64,000 nucleotides of DNA from CAIXZV01 sp963697365 (lineage in GTDB: Bacteria; Chloroflexota; Limnocylindria; Limnocylindrales; CSP1-4). The translations under genes and the position numbers were made by a program. The stretch spans positions 62,001 to 126,000 of the forward strand of contig CAVONT010000017.1 in the NCBI GenBank assembly GCA_963697365.1, written 5' to 3'. The notes under the pieces were generated by a model that ran no database searches, was not told the origin of the DNA, and saw only the letters and a program-made list of their open reading frames with translations. This document shows, piece by piece, positions 57,204 to 64,000 of this stretch. Position 1 is the first letter of the stretch. Every line of letters starts with the position of its first letter.

Positions 57204-58165
57204 TCCGTGCAATCGTCACGAAGGGGAGACGTGACGTAGTAGGAGAGCTGGACCGCGTCTTCCCTGGGAACGATCCCGAGGACGGACCAGCGCATGACGA
57301 TCGCCTGCTGGTCCCTCACGCTGCCGACGCCCGACAGCGCCGGATCGAGCGCAGGCCCGATCGAGCACGTGTCTGCGCGCTGCACCAGCCAGAGGATCGT
57401 CTCCTCGCCGGGTCCGAGCGTGATGGGCCGGAAGGGATCGCCGGGGCGGCTGAACCCGTCCGGCGCCTGCTCGTCGAACCACAGCGACGGGCGGTCATCC
57501 ACCCCCGACCACGCGGTGGCGACCATGCCCTCCAGCCGCAGCGGCACGGGGCCGGAGTTCCGGATCGCGAGGGCCACGGCGTACGGCTGCCCGGGGGGCG
57601 CCGTCACGTACAGCGTCTCGCGGTCACCGGGCGGAATCCCCAGCGTGCTTCCCGGCACGGTGCCCTCGCCCGATGCCCCACCGGTTCCATTTGGCGGCGG
57701 AAGCACCTGGGTGACGAGGAAGGCCCCGGGAATGAGCACGACGAGCACCGCGAGGATGCCGCTCTTCCGGCCCGTCAGGAGCGTCGACCCGTAGAACGCC
57801 CCAAGCGTCACCAGGACGACGATGCCGACCACGAGCACCTGGTTCGGCGGATCGACCACGCCGATGCCGGTCTGGAGCAGCGGGTCGATGCCCGACGGCG
57901 CGGGCGTGGAGCCCGCCTGGCCGGGCCAGGTGCCCGAAAGCGGGCGTAGGAGCGTGCTGCCGAGGCCGAGAACGACGAGCACGGCGGCGGCTGCAGCCAG
58001 CCAGCCCGCGGCCCGGCGGGCGGCCTGCCGGCGTCCCCTGCGCGTCACGGGCACCTGCTCGGGGACGTGGTCCACGCGCTCCCGCAGCGTCCTGGGCGCC
58101 GGCCCGGGATCGCGGGCGTCGAGAACGTCCCGCAGCGCGCGCTCGAGGCGCGCGTCCTCGTTCAT
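57200..58165 (-). CDS. Membrane protein cotranscribed with ECF sigma factor (possible anti-sigma factor)
   Basis: 321 residues. ATG 58165 overlaps the TGA of the sigma factor gene (ATGA). A short acidic N-terminal region (EDARLERALRDVLDARDPGP) precedes a first membrane segment (AAGWLAAAAAVLVVLGLGST), then two more (VLVVGIVVLVTLGAFYGSTL and ILAVLVVLIPGAFLVTQVLP) and an outside beta-rich domain with few cysteines. Coupling to the sigma gene and this topology suggest an anti-sigma or sensor role, but no zinc-binding anti-sigma motif (HxxxCxxC) is visible. Convergent with the small gene at 56913. Confidence 0.72.
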   Translation of the reverse strand: MNEDARLERALRDVLDARDPGPAPRTLRERVDHVPEQVPVTRRGRRQAARRAAGWLAAAAAVLVVLGLGSTLLRPLSGTWPGQAGSTPAPSGIDPLLQTGIGVVDPPNQVLVVGIVVLVTLGAFYGSTLLTGRKSGILAVLVVLIPGAFLVTQVLPPPNGTGGASGEGTVPGSTLGIPPGDRETLYVTAPPGQPYAVALAIRNSGPVPLRLEGMVATAWSGVDDRPSLWFDEQAPDGFSRPGDPFRPITLGPGEETILWLVQRADTCSIGPALDPALSGVGSVRDQQAIVMRWSVLGIVPREDAVQLSYYVTSPLRDDCTD

Positions 58166-58737
58166 CGGTCGGCCTCGTCCATGGACGCCCGCAGCCGGCC
58201 CAGCGCGTGGTGCAGCCGCGACTTCACCGTCCCCTCGGGGATGCCGAGGGTCGCGGCGATCGCCGGAACGGTGAGATCGGCGTGGAACCGGAGCACAACG
58301 ACGATCCGGTGGTCGGCGTCGAGCGCGTCGAGGGCCTCCCCGACGGCGAGGCGGTCCGCGGCGGCGGCGGAGGCATCGGCCACCACGGGGTGCTCCCGCT
58401 CGGCCAGCTCCCGACCGAGGTCGACGACCCGGAGCTGCGACCGCGCCCGCGCCCGCAGCCGGTCCCGGCACACGTTCACCACGATCCGCTGGAACCACGG
58501 CTCGAACCGGTCGAGGTCGCGGAGTGAACCGAAGGCCCGCCAGGCCGCGACTGCCGCGTCGTGGACCGCATCCTCCGCCTCCACGCGGTCGTCGAGGATC
58601 ACCGCGGCCAGCCGGTACGCGCCGTCCAGGTGCCTGTCGGAGAGGCGCCGGAATGCCGCCTCGCGCTCGCCGAGGACGCGCAGGGACGGCCGCCCCGGTC
58701 GTTCCCGCATCGAGTCCCCCACGAGGCTCCCCAGCAT
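58162..58737 (-). CDS. ECF RNA polymerase sigma factor
   Basis: 191 residues. ATG 58737 has GGAGGG five nt upstream. Region 2: FRRLSDRHLDGAYRLAAVIL, DDRVEAEDAVHDAAVAAWRA and RFEPWFQRIVVNVCRDRLRA; region 4: LGEALDAL-like LDALDADHRIVVVLRFHADL and VPAIAATLGIPEGTVKSRLH. This is the sigma-70 family layout without regions 1 and 3. It directs RNA polymerase to a small regulon, probably including its own operon. The next gene, overlapping by ATGA, is the likely regulatory partner. Confidence 0.93.
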   Translation of the reverse strand: MLGSLVGDSMRERPGRPSLRVLGEREAAFRRLSDRHLDGAYRLAAVILDDRVEAEDAVHDAAVAAWRAFGSLRDLDRFEPWFQRIVVNVCRDRLRARARSQLRVVDLGRELAEREHPVVADASAAAADRLAVGEALDALDADHRIVVVLRFHADLTVPAIAATLGIPEGTVKSRLHHALGRLRASMDEADR

Positions 58738-58806
58738 GCAACCCTCCGTCACCCGACAGGACGACGAGGAGGGCGTGAATCGTTCACGAGGGTACGCCGG
58801 GACGCC

Positions 58807-58812
58807 TATGAT
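58807..58812 (+). promoter_or_regulatory. -10 box for leaderless amidotransferase gene
   Basis: TATGAT seven nt before ATG 58820; no Shine-Dalgarno. Confidence 0.5.
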
Positions 58813-58819
58813 CCGCCCG

Positions 58820-59594
58820 ATGTGTGAGCAGCTCGTCGCCCGCGCCGCCGAGCCCTTCCGCCTCGATGCGCTCTGGGAGCTCGTCGGAGCGGATGGAGCG
58901 CTGGGGTCTCGCCGGCTTCGGCTGGGGCGCGGCCTGGGTGACACCCGACGGGACCATCAGCGACCCACCGGACGCACCGCGCCTTCCGCGACGACCCCGG
59001 CCGCGACGCGCGTCGGCGCGCATCGAGACGACCAGCGCTGCTCGTCCACCTGCGACGCCCCTCGAAGCTTTCCACGCTCCGCTCGCCGACACCCAGCCCT
59101 TCGCCGACCCGGCTGGTCGCTTCGCGTTCTGCGCACAACGGCGAGCTGGCGCGACTACCGGGCCGCGCGTCGACCGGTACCGAGCGAGCAGGGCCGGATC
59201 CACGGCCGCGCGGACAGCGAGGCCGGGGCAGCGCTGGCTCGAGGACGCCTGGGCCGGACGGCGCACCGGCCCCGGCCTGCTCGCACGGCTCCACGCGGAC
59301 TTCGGCGGCGTCGCCAACCTCGCCACGCTCGCGCCCGACGGCAGCGTCGCACCACTACGCCGGCAACCCGGAGAACCCGGTGTTCGCCTACCGGCTGGGC
59401 GGGATCGGCATCGCCTCGACCGCCCTCTACTCCGATCGACCGCTCGCTGTTCCGCTTCGCGGCGACAGGCGCAACGGATCGGCACCTGGTGCGTCTCCAC
59501 CACACGATCGCGCTCGACGAGCGCGGCCAGCCCAAGGACGCCGGCGGCAACCGGAGCGCCGGCGGGACCGAACCCCGAGGGGTTCCACAGCGGG
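58820..59594 (+). CDS. Class II glutamine amidotransferase, heavily frameshifted
   Basis: ATG 58820 follows a TATGAT box and gives MCEQLVARAAEPFRLDALWE, so Cys2 can be the N-terminal nucleophile of class II (Ntn) amidotransferases. The rest is read across at least six single-base shifts (58883, 59037, near 59090, 59130, 59152 and later): RMERWGLAGFGWGAAWV, LLVHLRRPSKLS, LADTQPFADPAGRFAF, HNGEL, DYRAARRPVP, SEAGAALARGRLGR, LHADFGGVANLATLAPDG and HHTIALDERGQ. The HNGEL and ADTQPF words match YafJ/EgtC-like proteins. Natural size about 260 residues. The end is uncertain: different frames run past 59594. If the breaks are real it is a pseudogene. Confidence 0.65.
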
Positions 59595-60975
59595 ATGGGA
59601 GCTCGGAACGTGGACGACCACCGCCGCAACCGCGCACCACCGGCGGCCCGGCGACGCGGCCGAGGACCCCGAGGCGGCGCCCGCCCCACCGCCCTGCTGC
59701 CGATCACCCAGCTGCTGCGGATCTCGGCCTACTGGCTGGGCCTGACCGCCATCGACGCCGCCGTCGGCCTGTTCATCACCAACCGGCTCGAGTTCGACGG
59801 GCTCGTTCCCGTCGAACGACGTCGGCCAGTCGATGTTCTTCATCGGCATCTTCGCCGCGATCATCGGCATCCTGATCCAGCCCACCGTCGGCTACATCAG
59901 CGACTTCACCGTCAGCCGCTGGGGCCGCCGCAAGCCGTACATCGTGTTCGGCTCGCTGCTGGACGTCGTGTTCCTGCTGGGCATCGCGAACGGCAACACC
60001 GTGCTGTCGCTGGCGGCGTTCATGCTGCTGCTCTCGGTCAGCACCAACATCGCGCGCGGCCCGTTCCAGGGCTACGTGCCGGACCTCGTCGCCGAGCCCC
60101 AGGTGGGCATGGCCAGCGGCATGGTCGGCCTGATGCAGGTCGCCGGCAACGTGACCGGGTTCCTGCTCGGTCGTCGCTGTCGGTCGCCTTCGGGGTGATG
60201 GAGCTCGTCGCTGGTCGCCGATCGCGATCGTCGAGCTGGTCACGATGCTCCGCGTGGTGCTCAAGGTGGGCAAGGGGATGCCGCCCAAGGACCGCGCAGG
60301 GCCGTCGTGGACGCGGATCGCCCGCGAGGCCTGGGCGACCGACATCCTGCACGAGCGCTCCTACGTCTGGCTGCTGTTCTCCCGGCTGCTGTTCCTCACC
60401 GCGGGCTCGCTGCTCGTCAACTTCGTCGTGATCTACCTCGAGCCGGGCGTTCGGCATGAACAAGGTCGAGGCGAACGGGATGTACGTCGCGATCCTGGCC
60501 GTCGTGATCGTCGCCAGCGCGATCGCGATCCTGCCGGCCTCCAAGCTGTCGGACCGGATCGGTCGCAAGGCGGTCATCTTCGGGGCCTGCGCGTTCGGTG
60601 CGGCTCGGGTCCGGCGTCATCGCGCTGACGCCGTCGTTCCCGATCGCGATCGCGGGCGCCGCGCTGTTCGGGGCGGCGAACGGCACCTTCCTCGCCGTGG
60701 ACTGGGCGCTGATGACGGACATCATCCCGCGTGCGTCAGCCGGCCGGTACATGGGCATGAGCAACGTGGCGACCGGGTCCGCCGCCGCCGCTCTCGATCG
60801 CGATCGGCGGCCTCGTGCTGGACGCGGTCACGCAGGCGCGGCTACGAGCCCCTCAGCCCGCGGGTGGTGTTCATGATCGCCGTCGCCGGTGTTCGCGCTC
60901 GCCGCCGTCACGCTGCGGCCGGTCGTGGAACCGCGCCGGAACCGCGTCGTGCTCGCAGGCGCCATGGCGGCCTGA
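59595..60975 (+). CDS. MFS transporter (eight frameshifts)
   Basis: About 458 residues after repair at 59814, near 60172, near 60226, 60449, 60603, 60796, 60839 and 60888 (six gains, two losses, restoring a whole number of codons). The start ATG 59595 is uncertain. Membrane stretches: ITQLLRISAYWLGLTAIDAA, FFIGIFAAIIGILIQPTVGY, IVFGSLLDVVFLLGIANGNT, YVAILAVVIVASAIAILPAS, VIALTPSFPIAIAGAALFGA. The MFS loop motif after helix 2 is SDFTVSRWGRRKPYIVFGSL and the matching one after helix 8 is KLSDRIGRKAVIFGACAFG. The RWGRRKP form resembles the GPH/SLC45 sugar-transporter branch. Substrate unknown. Confidence 0.78.
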
Positions 60976-60979
60976 ACCG

Positions 60980-61985
60980 TCAGTCGCCGATCTCGGCGAC
61001 CGTGTGCACGACCTCGACCTTGCGCGCCCGCCGGGACGGAGGCTGCCAGCCCAGTCCCAGGTAGGCGCGCAGGTACGCCTTGGTCTTGTGCCTCGCAAGC
61101 TCGGCGGTGGCCCGCGGCCGGGTCCGGAAGCCCGTGGCCCAGCGGCGGGCCCGCGCCCGCTGCGTCGCGAGCGCAGTCCGCCAGGCCGAGGGCTGGAGGA
61201 ACGCGAACGGGCGGCGCAGCTGCCACCACCACGGCACGATCGCCCAGATGAACACGAAGTAGTCCGCGCGGAACGGCCGCGTCCCGAAACCGAACAGCGC
61301 CTGGAGCTGGACGATCGTCAGCGGCAGCATCAGGAGCGAGAGGACGCCCGAGATCGCGAGGAAGACGAGCCCCCAGGACCGGGTCCGGGGCGGGAAGAAG
61401 AACCAGGTGACGGCGGGCACCCACTTCATCCAGGTCGCCAGGCCCCAGATCAGTCCGCCAGTCCGCGGGCCCCATGAAGTGGGCGCCGAACAGGGCCAGC
61501 GCCAGCAGGAGGTTGATGTTCCCGGTGTCGATGTTGCCGAGCATCGGGATCAGCAGCAGCCAGACCAGGATCGCGGTGGCGAGCGGGCGACGGGCGTACG
61601 CCCAGCGCACCGTCCAGAGCCAGAGCAGGAGCGAGCCGCCCCGCCAGACGAACCACGCGACGTTCCACGGGAGCATCGCCCACGGCGCGAACAGGGGCAG
61701 CATCCAGGGGGCGTACACGTAGGCGAGGAAGGGTCCCGTCGGGTGGTACGGATCCCCGCCCTCCAGCCAGATCCGGACGGCAGCCCAGTAGGCCTGGGCG
61801 TCCGCGGCCGCGTTGTCGCCACGAGCGATCATGCCTGCGAGCACGAAGCCGAACCACCCCGCGAGCAGCACCATGGCCAGCGCGCGCTGGGGCGACCGGA
61901 TGCGGACGGTCTCGCGACGCAGCGCACGCCGGACCACCCCTGCCCTGCGGGCGGGGCGCGCCCGGGGAGCGGCGTTCACGTCCAT
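60980..61985 (-). CDS. Membrane glycosyltransferase, GT87/DUF2029-like (one frameshift)
   Basis: About 334 residues after removal of one extra base at 61466. ATG 61985 lies within a perfect 12-bp palindrome and has no Shine-Dalgarno. The N-terminal helix is AMVLLAGWFGFVLAGMIARG, followed by DNAAADAQAYWAAVRIWLEG and GDPYHPTGPFLAYVYAPWML, the D-x-YWAA...GDPY loop of GT-C enzymes of the DUF2029 family, where the Asp is the candidate catalytic base. Further helices: GGSLLLWLWTVRWAYARRPL, ATAILVWLLLIPMLGNIDTG and GLVFLAISGVLSLLMLPLTI. Such enzymes use polyprenyl-phosphate mannose or arabinose. It is divergent from cyanophycinase and convergent with the MFS gene. Confidence 0.75.
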
Positions 61986-61995
61986 GCACGTGCAT
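61984..61995. promoter_or_regulatory. 12-bp perfect palindrome between GT87-like gene and cphB
   Basis: ATGCACGTGCAT is its own reverse complement and covers the start codon of the minus-strand gene. A related half word GGTGCACGT lies at 62012-62020, just before the cphB -10 box. Candidate operator; inference only. Confidence 0.35.
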
Positions 61996-62028
61996 TCTCG
62001 CCGGTCGGGGAGGTGCACGTCCCGCTGG

Positions 62029-62034
62029 TAGACT
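62029..62034 (+). promoter_or_regulatory. -10 box for leaderless cyanophycinase gene
   Basis: TAGACT in GGTAGACTCC, nine nt before ATG 62044; no Shine-Dalgarno. Confidence 0.58.
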
Positions 62035-62043
62035 CCTGCGATC

Positions 62044-62875
62044 ATGCCGCACGGAACCGTGATCGTCATCGGCGGGGCGGAGGACAAGGTCCGAGACCGG
62101 GTCATCCTCGCCCGCTTCGCGCAGCTCGCCGGTGGTCCGGATGCCCGGATCGCCGTGATCGCGACTGCAAGCTCGTTCGGCGTGGAGGCCGGGGAGCGGT
62201 ACAAGGCGATCTTCACCGAGCTGGGTGCTCGCGATGTCTATCCGCTCAACACCACGACCCGCGCCCAGGCCAACGACGAGCACGCGGCCACGCTCATCGG
62301 GCAGAGCACGGGGATCTTCATGACCGGCGGCAACCAGCTGCGCCTGTCGTCGATGCTCGGCGGCACCCGCCTCGCGACCGCGATCATGGAACGCTTCCGC
62401 GAGGGCGCCGTGGTGGCCGGGACGTCCGCGGGCGCGAGTGCCGTGTCCAGCCACATGATCGCGTTCGGCGCGTCGGGGGCCACGCCCAAGCACCGGATGG
62501 CCCAGATCGCCGCGGGCCTCGGCCTGCTGCCGGGCGTGATCGTGGACCAGCACTTCCAGCAGCGGAACCGGCTCGGCCGCCTGCTCTCGCTCATCGCCCA
62601 GAACCCGATGCTCCTGGGCCTGGGCGTGGACGAGGACACGGCCGGCGTGGTCGGGACCGGACCAGGTCATGGAGGTGATCGGGCGCGGCTCGATCACGGT
62701 GGTCGACGGGGCTGGCTCGGACACCGATGCCTGGGAGATCCGCGGTCACCGGCCGCTCATGATCAGCGGTGTCGTGCTCCACAGCCTGCCGGCGGGCTAC
62801 CGCTTCGACCTGCGCCGCCGGACACGCGTGGCCGACAGCACGGTGGCCGACGCCCTGGGCGACGCCGCCACCTGA
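62044..62875 (+). CDS. cphB: Cyanophycinase (one frameshift)
   Basis: 276 residues after one extra base near 62656 is removed. Serine exopeptidase of the S51 family that cuts cyanophycin into beta-Asp-Arg dipeptides. N-terminus GTVIVIGGAEDKVRDRVILA is the classical start; catalytic Ser lies in VVAGTSAGASAVSSHMIAFG, with IFMTGGNQLRLSSML before it and VIVDQHFQQRNRLGRLLSLI plus LGLGVDEDTAGVV after it; the end reads EVIGRGSITVVDG. Length is normal. It precedes the cyanophycin synthetase gene by about 100 nt, so breakdown and synthesis of the polymer are encoded together; each has its own TANACT box. A 16-bp tandem duplication covers its stop codon. Confidence 0.93.
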
Positions 62876-62891
62876 CGACGCCGCCACCTGA
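62860..62891 (+). repeat. 16-bp tandem duplication over the cphB stop
   Basis: CGACGCCGCCACCTGA occurs twice head-to-tail (62860-62875, 62876-62891); the first copy holds the last codons and stop of cphB. Confidence 0.7.
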
Positions 62892-62939
62892 CGACGCCCC
62901 CGCGTTGGCCGCGAGCGCGACTGGGTAGTGCGCAGCGCG

Positions 62940-62945
62940 TACACT
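62940..62945 (+). promoter_or_regulatory. -10 box for cphA
   Basis: TACACT, followed by a leader of about 29 nt containing GAGGAGGGAG before GTG 62975. Confidence 0.5.
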
Positions 62946-62974
62946 CCGGTCCTCGCACACCGAGGAGGGAGCCC

Positions 62975-64000
62975 GTGGCGCAGAAGGACCCGGCGACGCC
63001 GAAGCGGTCGAAGAAGGGCATGTCGGCGAAGGCCGCGCAGGTCGCCGGAACGGGGGCCACCTCCGAGACGGCCACCGCCGCAGACATCGATGCCGAGGCT
63101 CCGGTCTCCCCGCCGCCGCCGGCCGCCCCCGTGCTCCAGATCCTCGAGACGCGCGTCCTCCGCGGCCCCAACTACTGGGCCAAGGAGCCGTCGATCAAGA
63201 TGCTCGTGGACCTCGGCGTCCTCGAGCAGTGGAACAGCGCCACCCTGCCCGGCTTCGCCGAGACCCTCATCGGGCTCATCCCGAGCCTCGATGACCATGC
63301 CTGCTCGCTGGGCCGCCGCGGCGGGTTCATCAGCCGCCTCCGCGAGGGCACCTGGGTGGGCCACGTCGCCGAGCACGTCGCCCTCGAGCTCCAGAACCTC
63401 GCCGGGACCCTCGTCCGCCACGGCAAGACCCGCAGCGCCGGTGAGCCGGGCCGCTACCACGTCGTCTTCGAGTACCGCGAGGAGCACATCGGGATCGAGG
63501 CGGGCACGAAGGCCGTCAGGCTCGTCAACCACCTCGTGGCCCCCGACGATCCCGCGCACGCCTTCGACTACCAGGCCGAACTCGAGGATCTCATCCGGCA
63601 GGCGGAGCGGCTGGCCTTCGGCCCGTCGACCCAGGCGCTCCTCGATGAGGCCGCCGTCCGGGACATCCCGTTCATCCGCCTCGACCGGTACAGCCTCGTG
63701 CAGCTCGGCCAGGGCGTCCACCAGCAGCGCATCCGCGCGACGATGACGAGTCGGACGGGCGGGATCGCGGTGGACATCGCGTCCGACAAGAAGCTCACGA
63801 ACCGCCTGCTGGACTCGGCAGGCCTCCCGGTGCCGCGCGCGGAGCTGGTGGACACGGAGGACGATGCCGTCCGCGTCGCCCGCCGGATCGGCTTCCCGTG
63901 CGTCATCAAGCCGCTCGACGGCAACCACGGACGCGGCGTCGCCCTTGATCTCAAGGACGAGGACGCCGTGCGGGCGGCCTGGCCGGAGACCGTCCGCCAG
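62975..64000 (+). CDS. cphA: Cyanophycin synthetase, N-terminal part (3' truncated by window)
   Basis: 342 codons visible, frame open to the last base, no frameshift. GTG 62975 has GAGGAGGGAG upstream. Cyanophycin synthetase polymerises Asp and Arg with ATP. After an unusual Lys/Ala-rich extension of about 55 residues (KRSKKGMSAKAAQ) the family N-domain begins: VLQILETRVLRGPNYWA, HACSLGRRGGFISRLREGTW, GHVAEHVALELQNLAG, RYHVVFEYREEHIGIEAG. The ATP-grasp domain starts near residue 225 (FIRLDRYSLVQLGQGVHQQR, TSRTGGIAVDIASDKKLTNR) and has FPCVIKPLDGNHGRGVAL, the phosphate-binding loop. The ligase (Mur-like) domain lies beyond the window. Downstream of cphB in the same direction. Confidence 0.95.
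   Translation, partial: MAQKDPATPKRSKKGMSAKAAQVAGTGATSETATAADIDAEAPVSPPPPAAPVLQILETRVLRGPNYWAKEPSIKMLVDLGVLEQWNSATLPGFAETLIGLIPSLDDHACSLGRRGGFISRLREGTWVGHVAEHVALELQNLAGTLVRHGKTRSAGEPGRYHVVFEYREEHIGIEAGTKAVRLVNHLVAPDDPAHAFDYQAELEDLIRQAERLAFGPSTQALLDEAAVRDIPFIRLDRYSLVQLGQGVHQQRIRATMTSRTGGIAVDIASDKKLTNRLLDSAGLPVPRAELVDTEDDAVRVARRIGFPCVIKPLDGNHGRGVALDLKDEDAVRAAWPETVRQ

Noticed and set aside
59571..59584. AACCCCGAGGGGTT inverted repeat as a terminator between amidotransferase and MFS genes
   Set aside because: Stem of six with a two-base loop cannot fold well, and the boundary between the two broken genes is itself uncertain.
61407..62678. Plus-strand open frame of 423 codons spanning the GT87-like gene and cphB
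   Set aside because: Shadow of the GT87-like gene, then an out-of-frame reading of cphB; no family features.
62591..63928. Minus-strand open frame of 445 codons
   Set aside because: Antisense to cphA, which matches its family over the whole visible length.

Overview
The window is high-GC bacterial chromosomal DNA with dense coding, strong G/C third positions, many GTG starts and a few TTG starts. Gene content (PPDK-like protein, Lhr helicase, Ku/LigD, F420-free sugar genes, cyanophycin genes, BioY, DrrAB-type exporter, RCC1-like lipoprotein) fits an uncultured soil or freshwater Chloroflexota (Limnocylindria-like) better than a classical actinobacterium, but I cannot prove the assignment from sequence alone. 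There is one tRNA gene (His). I see no CRISPR array, insertion sequence, prophage or rRNA.

Layout. 1-3.5 kb: C-terminal part of a xanthine-dehydrogenase-type molybdenum subunit, translationally coupled to a PPDK-like protein without the PEP-binding barrel. 3.8-8.1 kb: RCC1-repeat lipoprotein, a strong hairpin terminator, then an oppositely oriented SDR/MBL-hydrolase operon with a readable -35/-10 promoter. 8.4-20.2 kb: surface-polysaccharide locus with four related long GT4 glycosyltransferases on alternating strands, a shorter GT4, UDP-GlcNAc 2-epimerase, UDP-sugar dehydrogenase and a methyltransferase. 20.4-26.3 kb: chromate transporter, small membrane protein, L-serine dehydratase, BMP-type lipoprotein-like binding protein, small lipoprotein, tRNA-His, Crp/Fnr regulator. 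26.3-33.9 kb: two GNAT proteins, a FAD amine/amino-acid oxidase, BioY, M1-type peptidase, flavodoxin-domain protein, and an unrecognised protein with a PD-(D/E)XK-like motif. 34-41.6 kb: secreted subtilase and an NHEJ set (Ku, LigD) flanking a cation exchanger. 41.7-48.6 kb: secreted protein with two cysteine-peptidase-like domains, DUF255 thioredoxin-domain protein, TatA, and a histone-deacetylase/acetyltransferase fusion. 49.2-57.2 kb: Lhr helicase, DrrAB-type ABC exporter, Fpg/Nei glycosylase, small conserved protein. 57.2-64 kb: ECF sigma factor with membrane partner, class-II amidotransferase, MFS transporter, GT87-like membrane protein, cyanophycinase and the N-terminal third of cyanophycin synthetase.

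Two properties run through the whole window. First, many starts sit 6-9 nt downstream of a TANNNT box (often TAGACT, TACCAT, TATACT) with no Shine-Dalgarno sequence, which suggests widespread leaderless transcripts. Second, several conserved genes are broken by single-base frameshifts, mostly +1, that cluster in certain genes (PPDK, SdaA, subtilase, LigD, Lhr, amidotransferase, MFS) while long neighbours are intact. At about 21 of these sites the extra base lies between two codons and is the complement of the preceding base. Sequencing or assembly error is the simplest explanation, but the regularity is odd and is reported as a finding. Frameshifted genes are annotated over their full span with the breakpoints named.
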